Shown here: positions 44,052-55,853 of the stretch, one piece after another
Numbering within the stretch: position 1 is the first letter of the stretch
Layout of the letters: every line of letters starts with the position of its first letter
Made by a program: the position numbers and the translations under genes
Origin: Glebionis coronaria
Taxonomy: Eukaryota > Streptophyta > Magnoliopsida > Asterales > Asteraceae
DNA length: 64,000 nt
Assembly (NCBI GenBank): GCA_025667525.1
Contig: CM046876.1
Coordinates: 565,375,469-565,439,468, forward strand
Direction: 5' to 3'
Notes under the pieces: generated by a model
What the model was told of the DNA's origin: nothing
Database searches by the model: none
Seen by the model: only the letters and a program-made list of their open reading frames with translations

Positions 44052-47000
44052 TCAAGCTTCTTTAGTGAATGTTGAAGGTTCAGGTTTTGTATCATCAATG
44101 TTCAGCATACCAAGCTCCATTATCAATCTTTTGAAAGTTGGTTCATCCAATGGTTTGGTGAAGATATCATCCAATTGGTATTGAGTGGGGATGAAATGTA
44201 ATTCAATGTCCTCTTTCACAATGTGATCTCTGATAAAGTGATATCTGATATCAATGTGTTTTGTTCTTGAGTGAAGGAATGGATTATTGGATATTGCAAT
44301 AGCACTAGTGTTATCATAAAAGATTGGTACCTTTTCATATTCTATGTCATAATCAGCCAGTTGCCTTTTCATCCAAAGAACATTGGCACAACATCCAACA
44401 GCTGCCACATATTTAGCTTTTGCTGAAGACATGGCAACTGTTTGTTGCTTTTTAGCACTGCAACACACAATTTTGCCACCTAGCAATTGGTAGGCACCAG
44501 AAGTGCTTTTTCTGTCCAAATTGCAACCAGCATAGTCAGAATATGAGTACCCCTTTAGATCAAAACCTGAGGATTTAGGGTACCAAAGACCTAGACTTGG
44601 TGTACCTTTTAGGTATCTGAAGATTCTCTTAACAGCAGTAAGGTGTGATTCCTTTGGATCTGCTTGGTATCTTGCACAAAGGCATGTATAGAATTGAATG
44701 TCAGGTCTGCTTGTAGTTAAGTACATGAGTGACCCAATCATACCTCTATACTGAGTCTCATTGACTGATTATCCAGTGAGATCAGGTCCCAAGTTGTTAG
44801 GGGGTACCATTGGAGTCTTCACTAAAGTACAATTGATAATACTTCTTCAGCAGATCCTTAACATATTTTTCTTGATTGATGGAGATGCCTTGGTCAGATT
44901 GTTTAATATGAAGACCAAGGAAGTATGTGAGTTCTCCCATCATACTCATCTCAAACTTGCTGGTCATAAGCTTGGCAAATTGTTTGCAAAGTTTCAAGCT
45001 TGTAGAACCAAAGATTATGTCATCCACATAAATTTGTACCAGAATGGTGTCAGTTTTAGATTTATAGATGAACAAGGTGCTATCTATTTGTCTTCTGACA
45101 AATTTATGTTCAATGAGAAAAGTTGAGAGAGTTTCATACCATGCTCTTGGAGCTTGCTTCAGTGCATACAAAGCTTTGTAAAGCTTGTAGACATGATTTG
45201 GGTATTTACTACTCTCAAAGCCAGGAGGCTGGGTAACATAAACTTCTTCTTTTAGGTCACCATTTAGGAATGCACTTTTGACATCCATTTGGTAGATTAT
45301 GAAGTTCATGTAAGTGGCATATGCAAGGAAGATTTGTATGGCTTCCATACGTGCAACTGGAGCAAAGGTTTGATCAAAATCAACACCAGGCTCTTGATTG
45401 AATCCTTGGGCCACCAGCCTAGCTTTATTTTTGGTCACTGCATTGGTTTCATCTCTTTTGAGCTTGTAAACCCATTTAGTGCCAGTGGTTGATTTACCAT
45501 ATGGAAAGGAACAAATTTCCAGACTTTGTTTCTTTCAATGATTGAGTTACTCTTGCATGGCATCCACCCATCCAGGGTGTGTGAGTGCTTCAGAAACCTT
45601 TGTGGGTTTAATTTCTGAGAGAAAATTTGCATAAAGGCATTCTCTAGATGAAGCAGCACTCAGTTTCTTTGCCATAGATCTAGTGACTCTACCTTCACCA
45701 GGATTACCTATTATGTTCACCAGCTGTATGTGACTATTTTGAGTGCAAGATTTTTGTGGAGCTGGAGAATAGGTACTGGTATCATGATTAGAGTTAGAAC
45801 TTGGAAGTCTATGACATGGACTTGGACTTGGAATGTCTCTAGTGTCGACTGAAGGATATTTAGTGGACAAGGGTTCAATCATTGGAGGACTTCCTTCTTG
45901 GTCAGAAGAAGCATATCCAAGACCTAATTCCCTATAGATGATAGGAGAGCTTTGAGCAAGGGGCTCAATTTGTTCTTCAGCAGCTGCATATGATTGATCA
46001 TTTTGATCATGTGTGTCAGCATGCTAATTGTGTTGAGACTGACCATTTTGGTCATTTGTTTTTCCTTGCTGATTATTTTTGATCATTTTGAGATTGATCA
46101 TTATTTGATTGACAGCCATCAGTATGTGAAACTGAAGGATTTCCTTTTGTAGGACTTGTCATATCTTTAAATGGATCAATATGAGGGACTGAATTGCTTG
46201 TTTGATATTTTTGAGAAGGCTCATAATGATTAAATTCATCAGATGGATAATTGTGAGATTCATGTATATGAAGTTCATCATCTGATGAATTTGTAAAAGT
46301 GAGAGCTTCAGAACTTTCATTGAATGTGATGTGATAGGTTTCTTCAATACACTGTCTTCTTGTGTTGAAGACTCTGTATGCTTTAGATACTAGGGAGTAT
46401 CCAAGAAAATAACCATCATCAGATTTTTCATCAAACTTTCCAAGGTGATCCTTGTGATTGTGAATGAATACTGGACACACATATGTAAAAATGAAATGTT
46501 TGGAATTCTCCCCCTGAAGACTTCATAGGGAGTCTTCATGTGTCTCTTCACAATAATGGATCTATTTTGAGTGTAGCAAGCAGTAGCTACAGCATCAGTC
46601 CAAAAGTGCTTAGAGAGAGGAGGTCCAACAAGCATTGTTCTTGCTGCTTCAATCAAAGTTCTATTCCTTCTTTCAGCCACACCATTTTGTTTAGGTGTGT
46701 AAGGAGATGAGAAATTTTGGGAAATTTCTTTGTCATCACAGAATTTGATCAGTGGGTGATTTCTGAATTCAGTGCCATTGTCAGTTCTGAGTTGTTTGAC
46801 ATGAGTGTCATTTTGATTTTCAACTCTTTTGATGAATGACATAATGGCATCTGGTGCATGACTTTTCTTTGTCAAAAAATATACCCAGGTGTACCTTGAG
46901 TACTCATCAACAATGACAAGTGTATATTTTTCATGACAAATGGCCCTAGGTGATACTGGGCCAAATAAGTCCATGTGAAGCAAATGAAGACTTTCTTGGA

Positions 47001-47520
47001 TTGAGAAAGTTTGCTTTGTTTTGAAACTGGCCCTATGGTGCTTCCCTTTTTCACATGCTGAGGATGGTTTGTCCTTGGAGTAGACAAGTGAGGGAAGACC
47101 AATAACAAGATTTTGTTTTGCCAGCACAGTTATTGTTTTGAAATTGAGATGTGAAAGCCTCTTATGCCAAAGCCAATTGGTAATATTGGAGGCTTTAGCA
47201 AAGGAGCATGTTTCTTGAGTAGAGTTCATGTTCATGACATAAACATCTTTGACTCTTGTAGCAATCATCACAATTTCATGATTGGAGTTGAAGATTGTAC
47301 CTTTTTTGTCATCAAACAGCACAAGATACTTTGCATCACAAAGTTGACTTAGGCTGATGAGGTTGTGCTTCAATCCATTTACATATGCTACCCTTGAGAA
47401 AACTATACCATTGCATTTCACTGAACCAAATCCTTCAGTAGTAGCTGATGAGTTATCACCAAAAACAACTTTTAGGACCTTGTTCCTCCTTATACTTGTG
47501 CAGATAACTTTTGGTGCCAT
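44052..47520 (-). pseudogene. pol: C3 pol (integrase, RT, RNase H), broken
   Basis: Integrase (47350-46500) has WHKRLSHLNF, the zinc pair region CEKGKHHR, DLFGP, TDNGTEF and TPKQNGVAERRN. A Ser/Asn-rich linker follows (46300-45900). RT has [11 protein letters not shown] and YVDDIIFGS (45020). RNase H (44741-44052) has YSYSDYAG and ends ELGMLNIDD. Where copia RNase H normally has AEAEY it reads AKAKY, so the catalytic Glu is replaced by Lys. Frame changes occur near 47475, 46480, 45900 and 44800, and stops include 46073, ~46020, 45547 and ~45540. The enzyme would be inactive even if the frames were intact. Confidence 0.9.
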
Positions 47521-48453
47521 TCATATACCTTGAGCAGCCACTATCTAGGTACCAAATAGGCTTCCTGAGATTACACTTTTTGATTGTGACATTGACCCAT
47601 TCTTCATTTCTGGCACTTTCTTTGGTGACAACATTTGAGCTTGCCCCTTCATCATCAGCAATTGCCATTAACACTTTTACATTTACCAACTCATCATCAT
47701 CTGAAGAAACATCTTCTTCATCCCATTCATATGCTTCAGCAACAAGTCCTTTGTTTTTGTCTTGCTTAGGGTTCTTGGATGAGGAGATTTCAGTGCTCAT
47801 TAAGGCCAATTTTGCCTTGATTTCCCTGTATTTGGCCTCAAAGTCTTTTGTAGGCCTGAGTTCAACCCTGCTTTGCTGAAATGGAGTAGAAGCAATTTGT
47901 TTTGGTTGAAATGATGATTGACCAGTTGGTCTTGATTGAGCTGGTGAGGAATATGAAGGGAGAGATGTTTTTAAATAACAATCCCTAGCATAGTGACCAG
48001 TCTTCCCACATTTGTAGCATTCAATGTCAACTGAAGCTTTTGTGGAGATGGAGAACTTGCATCCTTTCTTAAACAACCTTCTAGACTTGACCAGAAGTGC
48101 TCTTGCATGAAATTCCTCTTTGAGGTCATTTAGATATTCCTCACTAGATCTAGTATCTTCCTCATCATCAGGACTATCTTGGTAGTCTTGAATGACAGCT
48201 TCACTGAAGAAGGCTGTGGACAAGGGTGTAGCAATGGTTAATGCTTTACTCTTGCTTGAGCTTCATAAATCCTATCAACTAGGTTTTATTCATATTTTAG
48301 TTTCCCAAAAAGAGAGGCTAGATCTCAATCTTTAATGTGATTAGCATTTCTCAAGCTTTGGCATAAATTGAGCCACTTCTTTGGCAATGCATTAACAAAA
48401 ACTGTGTTGATTTCAAGTTTTGAAAGCTCAACACCGTCATTCACAAGTTCATT
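47456..48453 (-). pseudogene. gag: C3 gag C-terminal half and protease start, broken
   Basis: It begins at the G2 insertion (48453) in the UBN2-like gag domain (NELVNDGVELSKLEINTVFVNALPKKW is split here into shorter recognisable pieces such as LPKKWLNLC). After two stops near 48320 and 48285 and a frame change near 48245 it continues with an acidic DSPDDEEDTRSSEEYL segment. One CCHC knuckle, CYKCGKTGHYARDC, follows at about 48015, then a linker and the copia protease signature WYLDSGCSRYMNG near 47555. A one-base gain in an A-run near 47475 separates it from pol. In contrast to C2 there is a single knuckle, and protease is joined to gag in the same frame. Confidence 0.85.
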
Positions 48454-51400
48454 TGTGACAATCCGTCAATTTATGGTTGATATTTTATTCTCAAGTATTA
48501 TTTAAAAACATTATTTTAATGTTATATTATGAACTCACTCATTTATGGGAAGAAATTTGGGTTTACGTCTTGAAGTAGCATCGACTACGTCTAAACCGGA
48601 GGACTCTACGTTACGTGCTTATGTTTACATACACCTTCTTTGGTGACAGTCCGACACTTCAGGAAATAAATTTATCCGTGAATACTATTTTAGAATTTTA
48701 AATTTGTGTTGGTTCATAAACTCACAAATTTAAGAGAAGAGATTAGGACTTACGTGCTTAATTTAACGTCCTTTACGACTAAACCGGAAACCCTAGGACA
48801 CGTACTTACGTTTTTGAACTCCGTTTTTGATGAGACAATTTTTATTAGATTCGTTTCGTGCCGTTGATTCATAATTTATAAAAACATTTTTCGTAAAACG
48901 ACTCGAGGGCACACAAATCAAGGAAACTAGAATCGAGAAATACCCGTAAATTAGTGGGATGAGACAAGTTTACACTTGTCCCACCCCACTATATGGGACG
49001 GCTAAACTAAGCCACCACACCACAAAGGTGTCAAGCTTACAAGATAAGTAAGACACATGTCTTACTTACCTTCATAAACAAGCTACAACTATCAAAACCA
49101 TTCACTCCAAACCACTCTCTCATTTTTCAATCATGCAAACAACCAAAATCCTCTCATCTCTCCCACCATTTCCGTCCATATTCAACCACCAAATACCCTC
49201 ATTTTATCAAATTTAATCATAAATCCTATGTTATTTCTACATATGATGATGTCCTTTTGAAGACTTGTTGATTGGAGGTGATTTTAACAACTAGCAATGA
49301 GTTTCCATGGAGATAAATGGCTGATTTTTGGAGAAGTCTACAAATATTTAGTGATCCTAGAAGTGGTGTTGATATCTCATAAGATTGGTTACCCAAAACC
49401 AAGCCTTGTTCATCATCAATCCCATCTTTTCATCACTTTGGTGGTATAGAGATTGTTCTTCCTATCCTTTTGTTATTTTGAATATGTAATCTTGTATTTT
49501 CTTTATTTATGTATATGTATATGATGATGAATGATGATTAAAAATATTATGTGGGGATTTGGTGTTGATAGATTTGATTAAAAAGATAAAAAACTACATG
49601 TAAAAGTGGTAAATCTTACTTAATTTAGTAGGCTGTATAAAAACAGTAAACAACCATATGTTAAACTGATAAAATGGTATAGATAAATTAACAGTAAGTA
49701 TTAAGACTTGTACACATGTGAGAGTTGGCCATACAATGGAATCATTATAATGAATGAGATATGATCAAAACAAAATTGATGTACCAATCTGAATAGTCTG
49801 TTTTGTGAGGACTGTTAGGGACACTTAGACTTAGATTTAGCAGTAGCTAAAACTAAGTTAATTGTAGAACATAATATGAAGTTTATGTAATATAAAAATG
49901 AGCTTCTATCTCCTTGTAAAACTCAAGATATGGTAAAAATGGTGAAAGTGAAAGTAAAAATCAGATTTGTGAAATTAAAGTATATAGTATAATATTAGCA
50001 CTCAAGTAAATACAATATAAAATATAAATTTAAAACCCACTAACTTGTATATTACATAATAATAAGTATGTAAATTCATAAATAAATGAGACATTTTATA
50101 AAAATGGAAATTTGATAAGTTTTCTAAGTTATAAAAACTATATACATAAGTTTTACGTCTTTTCGGCTAAAACCGAAAGATTAACGTTTTTGTCAAATAA
50201 AACTTAGACGGTCGGACCCGTCTAATGTAAACTTTTTATAAACTCACATACTGATGTGTAAACTTATATAACAAGTAAAAATCGATAAAACCCGAGCTTT
50301 ATAACATATGGACATTAACGGGCCAAAGTAGCCTTATTGGACTATTGACCCAACTAATTTGGCTAAACACTAATGGACTTATTCTTTGGGCTTAACCCAC
50401 TTGGGCCCAACATGTGAGTATAGGGCTGATGTTAAAAGTGTAATTGGACTAATAAAATGTAATGGGCTTATCATGGGCTTATTGGGCCTTAACATGTGAA
50501 GAAGTTAAACTAGTGAAACTAGTATAAAAATTTACCAACACTTGACACTATTATGAGTAAATAAAGATGTACAATCCCACTTGATCATCATCATATTTAT
50601 AAAATCATCATATATATACATAGCCATTTTTTTATAAAGTCATTGGACAAGAGTCTAAGACAAGTATTATTTGTCTAGGTTTCCGTGATTGAAGCACGTA
50701 CCGTACATCCGAATTGCCGATAACCCGCCTTTCCCAATCATCGTAAGTTCATAGCCTCGCACTCTTTTAAATGTTTTTATGAAATGTTTTATAAAACCCG
50801 CGAGGGAGATAACATGTTAGTTTAATAAAATAGGACACCAATTGTCCTGATTGTTTTTTTATTGATTTAGACCCGAATGATTTTATGACATGATGAATGA
50901 TTCTATGACTCAATGTATGAAATAAAATGGATTATTAAAGTTAGTTATGTCACTAAAAGTCTCATTAGCATGAATTGTGAACTACCGGGATTTGGTAGAC
51001 TGTTATGCATATAATAGTACTATTTGGGGACGATCACCCCAGTTCGCGCCTTGACGGTTGATCCCCGTCGTGCCACATTGATTGGTAAGCGAATTTATGT
51101 ATGAGAAGATTTATATAAGCGTGATTATTGTGACGACACGCTGATTTAGACGGGCAAATGAGTATCGGGTTAGCTACCCATTGTTTGTTATAGTAAGGTA
51201 GCAATGTCATGCGACTTATAATAATCCAAATAACGAAAATACTGCTATACGCATTGAATTACAATATATTGCCTGACTAGCAATACGGGGTCTTGTTATT
51301 GATATTATGTTCGTGTTTTGGTTTTACATAACCATATTCATATAACGATTTTTATTTAACTCTATACTACGTTATAAAACGTATTGTATGATGTTTTTAC

Positions 51401-51883
51401 GACAATGGTTCGTATAATGGTTTTGAAGGTTGAAGCCTATATTATGATTTTGACAAGGATTTGTATAAAATGTTTTTGGCCTATTTTATGGCCTACGACA
51501 AGGAATTGTATAAAATGATTTTCGGTAACGATTATATATACCGGCGATATATTAATGGTTTATTAAACTCTATGAATTCACTCGGCGTTTTCGCTGACCT
51601 TTTCTTTTAACATGTTTTATCTCAGGTACTTGAAGGTGATTCTCGGGAAGACGACAAGAATTTATGGCCCGCACTTAAACAACAATTTCCATTCAAATGA
51701 TTTGTAAAATTGTATGAGATACTATGACTTGGTACCTATGTAAATTTGATATTTATGAATGGAAAATGCTTTATTATTAAACGACGCGATTTTAAGCGTT
51801 GTCTATGATGTGAGTAATGTGCTATCCCGTAACACCAACGACTCTTCCGTTGTATTGAATTGTGTAAATTTGGGGGTGTTACA
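48454..51883 (+). repeat. G2 5' LTR of a Ty3/gypsy element (3.4 kb)
   Basis: It starts TGTGACAATCCG within C3 gag and ends GGGGGTGTTACA, followed by a Met-type PBS. Two imperfect ~100-bp direct repeats lie at about 48530-48625 and 48715-48815 (shared CTCA, TACGT, ACTAAACCGGA). Non-coding; the small ORFs are spurious. The left boundary is set by where C3 gag coding stops and could be off by two bases. Confidence 0.8.
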
Positions 51884-51886
51884 GTT

Positions 51887-51898
51887 TGGTATCAGAGC
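51887..51898 (+). other. G2 primer binding site
   Basis: TGGTATCAGAGC, a perfect initiator-Met PBS, three bases after the LTR end. Confidence 0.95.
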
Positions 51899-52111
51899 TC
51901 TCGTTATAGAGAACGAAAGATTTTTAAAACCAAGGTTTTGAATAAAACATTTCAAAATCTTTTAACCTAAATATTTAAAATATATATATATATATATATA
52001 TATTTTGAATAAAATGTTTAAAAATCTTTTGACTATAACGGTACCGAAGAATTCCCGAGTTACCGACAAGGCCAGACTGAGAAGTATTATTTTAATATAT
52101 ATATAACTTGG

Positions 52112-52179
<68 letters not shown>

Positions 52180-54101
52180 AATTTGATTACATGATTATTT
52201 GATGATTATTTTAATACTTATATGAGGTATTTATACGACGTAGATTGTCACAAGAAACCCTAACTTCCCTAGCAAATCAATCGAAGCTATTCCCGTAGGA
52301 ATTCTAGCCATTCTAGATCTAAGCCAAGTTGTGGATATTTATGATCCCAATAAAAGGGTTGATATTCGTCGAAATATTGATATTAGTTGATTATGATCTT
52401 GAAGAAGAATTGGCGAGATTAAATCTGATATCGATGTCATGACGATCTTTCCATATAGAGTGGAGTTTGACAAAACGTTACCACCTGAAAAGGCGTCATC
52501 TGATTCGTTGTCACCCAATTCTTAAAATTGAAAACAAAAGGGTGAATGTTACACTTGAGGCTGTCATTGGAACCATTACCCAAAAGCCTCATGCCACTAG
52601 TACCTTTCCGAGAAGTCTAATTGAATGTGTGAGTCATTTCATATTAGTGACTCATTTGATAACTATTGTTGTAAGAGCTATAGGATTGGAATTTAAGTGT
52701 TGTTCATATCGAGCTTTTATTGCCCTATTAAGGTCTAAGAATAAGTTTGAAAGTATTGGAGAATGAGGTAGGATGTTGCATTGAGTATAAGTTGATTGAA
52801 ACTTCAAAGTAAAAAAAATTTAAAAAAATTGGAATATGAGATTGATAAGAGGAAGTCGTTAAGTCCTATGATTGAATTATTGTTGGTTTGTGTTAAGGGT
52901 TGTTCCTAAGCCATCGTCCACTAACGAGGATGCCCAGTGTCCAAGAAATAAATTGAAGAAGTCCTCTTCTGAATTGGGACCGATGGATCTTCGGGGACAG
53001 GTGGAACCCCCATGACTCTTGTACATTAGTATTCATTGTGGTATCTTTTAAAAATCCCTAACTTAATTGAGACATCAGTTGGTAGGATGAGTTCTTGGAA
53101 TTGTATGACATAGTGACACGTAATGTGTTACGCTACAGTTTTGACTTGTTTGTGATTAATGAAAATACTACCTTTGATTGCTAAATTTTACATGTATCGA
53201 TGTTATCTATCTTTTTCTTGCTTCATCCTAATGTTCGCATTAGTGATGCAACCATTGAACAAGTACTCATCTCGATTTGAGTTACGTTGTGGATTATTCT
53301 TTTTGAGCGTCATCGAGGTCATGAACCTCATGATTAATTGGCTAAGCTCATTTCCTATCATATTGTAGTTAGTTCTTAGTGAACAACTTTTCATCACTCT
53401 TTTGTAGATCACTCATTGTTTTTATAAGTTAAAACAGTGTCCTTTGAGAAAATTGAATTTTCATCACTATAAGGATTATTCCAAAGTGAGATTTATAAGT
53501 AATCGTTATCGAAATGAAGTTGTTTATGAAACACCTTGAAAAACTTAATTGTTTCCATAACAAAGAACATCTTTGTAAATTTATTTTTGATTCTTATTTA
53601 AGAATTAAGCATGAAAATTTTTTATTTTAAACATGATGACAAAGTTTTGACGAACTGAGTATTGCATCGTTAATCTTAAAATTGTATATAGTTGCGCTCC
53701 TACATACAATTTGGAAGGGACCATGCAAGGCTGATTAGTAGTCACCATGAAAGTGTTAATAAACACTAAATTTTCTTTGAAGATTGTGAAAGTTTAAATT
53801 TTATGACATCTGCAAGAAGTGAAAAAATAGGGACATATTATTAGGGACACCTACATATGTGCCCGTACTATTTATTCTTCTGAATCGAATTTAATCATTT
53901 GTCGAAATTGTCTTAAGTGACAATTGATATCCCCTCCTTGTCCAATTCTCCGTGATGAGATTCTTTGAAAAAGTATCTGATTACCAAGTGTGGATACCCG
54001 ACTGGATGTATTGACGTTCCTATCATTTCTTTTTATTAGGTTTCATTTGAATGACTTGGGTAACGATCCGAGGAGCTTTCGAATGCGTACTCGAATCATA
54101 A
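51899..54101 (+). other. G2 decayed interior, left part, with AT microsatellites
   Basis: The region expected to hold leader, gag and protease has no readable ORF longer than ~100 codons and no recognisable motif. Two (AT)n tracts occur (51979-52012 and 52114-52174). Sequence flanking the first is duplicated (TTTTGAATAAAA...AATCTTTT at ~51936 and ~52003). Coding signal is lost by many indels. C4 is inserted at 54102, and RT resumes at the far side of C4. Confidence 0.55.
52114..52174. repeat. (AT)n microsatellite
   Basis: About 60 bp of uninterrupted AT dinucleotides; a second tract of ~34 bp is at 51979-52012. Confidence 0.95.
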
Positions 54102-54786
54102 TGTTGGTCCACGAAACTTGTGCAAACATCGAATCAATAAGAAACTATGAAGAACATTTGCACAATTAAACCAATTGACTAACTAATAACAAAGCTTGTA
54201 CTTTTCATCGTATGTATATCTTATTAATAATGAATCAACAAATATACATGACTTGCCCGGTTGTTTGCGGAGTAACAACCGGGCGATGAATGACAAACTA
54301 AACTCCCATGTTCATAGCTAGCTAAGATTATGCAACAATGGGAGGATGAAACCCTAAACCACTAAAGTATTACATGTGTGTTTCTGTGGGTGGGAATCAT
54401 TGACTATTCTATTACAAAGACCACATATATATAGTGGGAGTGTGAAGCTTCCTTGAGAAGCTTTACTAAAGTACAAGTAACCACCTTGTACTTTGTTGTC
54501 TTCATCTTTTGCACCTTTGACAAAGTAAGCCTTCCTCTTGAACCTTTGTCTTCATTGCTAATAAGACATGTTCCCACTAATACTTCAGACATTCTTTATG
54601 TCTTCTACGTTCTTCAAGTATTTGATTGAGTAATAGTCTCGAGGAGTTAGTAAGCTGTTATGTCATCACTTACTAACTCCATCATCCTTGATTCTTTGCA
54701 TCACTTACTGAAATCCGCCTCAGCTAATGACGAGTCTAACTCGTAGACTCTAAAGAACTCTAAAGAATGACACACTGAACTTATAA
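54102..54786 (-). repeat. C4 left terminal LTR copy, reverse orientation, truncated
   Basis: It is the reverse complement of 62470-63154 at high identity, beginning TGTTGGTCCACG on the + strand. It stops at CACTGAACTTATAA. That stopping point is in the loop of an 11-bp inverted repeat of the full LTR (62453-62483). The missing part is the U3 terminus. Confidence 0.9.
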
Positions 54787-54816
54787 TCTTATCCAACCAA
54801 AATACCCACCACCGAC

Positions 54817-55026
54817 ACAGTAGCAGTTTTTTAGGGGGAGATAATACTGATATATGGCTACTGTTAAACACAACCAAACAAATCTTATCCAACCAAAATA
54901 CCCACCACCGACACAGATATTAACTTTTATTCGGTCCTACCCTCACCGTCTTTTTAACCCATCATAAACCCATACCCACGTGTAAACCACCGTCACCCTC
55001 ATCTCTCATTAATCTCCATTGACACA
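54817..55026 (+). repeat. C4 segment A1 (210 bp)
   Basis: Nearly identical to A2 at 55644-55853: ACAGTAGCAG, a PPT-like TTTTTAGGGGGAGA, and CACCACCGACACAG. A partial third copy (ATCTTATCC...GACACAG, 54786-54820) lies immediately upstream. Non-coding. A2 is the copy at the expected place after the PBS; A1 is displaced. Confidence 0.85.
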
Positions 55027-55533
55027 AGTCGGAACAGATAGGAAGAATCTCCTTGCCTTAAGGCTAAAGTATCACAGATCCTTGAACGGGATAGCCAAAG
55101 GCTGAAAGTTCACCAAGTGTCGGTTTCACCACCACACCAACAAATGGTCATCAATTCACCATGTCTAACCAACAAGAAAGAATTGGCTATTCCGGAGTTA
55201 AACGGCTAACCGGTAAAGAATCATCAAATCCGTTGATGGCTGATAGTTTGCCAAAAACTATAGAACCAACTAAGTTGGTTAAGTCTCTGGATTTCCACTA
55301 GAGGCCACATAAGGGTATTCAAACACCCTCAAAATCTAAGGTTCAAACCTTAGTATCGAAGCAATTCGATCAAGGGATTCAATCCCTGAAATGGTGAATA
55401 ATAGGAGTGTGAAATGGTTTCAAAAATCACTTCTTGGGAAGCATTTTTTGAGGGGGAGAGAGTCACACTCCCTGATGAATACACACTCCCTGATGATTGT
55501 ACCTCATAGATATCCTCACCATACCATACAACA
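55026..55533 (+). repeat. C4 segment B1 (508 bp) with a chain of hairpins
   Basis: It is duplicated as B2 at 61270-61777. At least a dozen short inverted repeats follow one another from 55055 to 55387. Examples are ATGGT/ACCAT (55144-55162), CATCA/TGATG (55222-55238), ATAGTTT/AAACTAT (55243-55261), AACCAAC/GTTGGTT (55264-55280), CTAAGGTT/AACCTTAG (55336-55353), ATCGAA/TTCGAT with a GCAA loop (55355-55370) and AGGGATT/AATCCCT (55373-55387). A PPT-like TTTTTTGAGGGGGAGAGA follows at 55444. No ORF. Its right end joins directly to the PBS. Confidence 0.85.
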
Positions 55534-55535
55534 AT

Positions 55536-55547
55536 TGGTATCAGAGT
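55536..55547 (+). other. C4 primer binding site
   Basis: TGGTATCAGAGT, an initiator-Met PBS with the last base changed. The sequence before it is B1, not an LTR, joined at a shared ACA. Confidence 0.85.
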
Positions 55548-55643
55548 GGGTTGGATTTTCTCTATCCAGATCCGTTCGTATGACTGCTAATAACATATTT
55601 TTTAGTTTGGTTAATTTTATCAGTACGTTCAAAAACTGCTTAG

Positions 55644-55853
55644 ACAGTAGCAGTTTTTTAGGGGGAGATAATACTGATATATGGCTACTGTTAAACACAA
55701 CCAAACAAATCTTATCCAACCAAAATACCCACCACCGACACAGATATTAACTTTTATTCTGTCCTACCCTCACCGTCTTTTTAACCCATCATAAACCCAG
55801 ACCCACGTGTAAACCACCGTCACCCTCATCTCTCATTAATCTCCATCGACACA
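55644..55853 (+). repeat. C4 segment A2 (210 bp)
   Basis: Partner of A1, located ~100 bp after the PBS, where a leader would be. It includes TTTTTTAGGGGGAGATAATACTG. A weaker relative begins near 57846 (CAGTAGCAGTTT ... ACCCACGTGT), suggesting modular internal duplication. Confidence 0.85.

Larger units (their letters stand above)
38939..48453 (-). mobile_element. C3: Sirevirus-like copia element, 5' end displaced
   Basis: In minus orientation it shows part of gag (cut at 48453), protease, integrase, RT, RNase H, a spacer, a large extra 3' ORF, polypurine tract and a 911-bp 3' LTR. The 5' LTR and gag N-terminus are separated from the rest by insertion of gypsy element G2 and lie outside the window. 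Gene order matches C1 and C2, but the LTR is longer and the sequences are quite diverged, so it is another Sirevirus-like family. It is inserted in the PBS of D. Confidence 0.9.
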
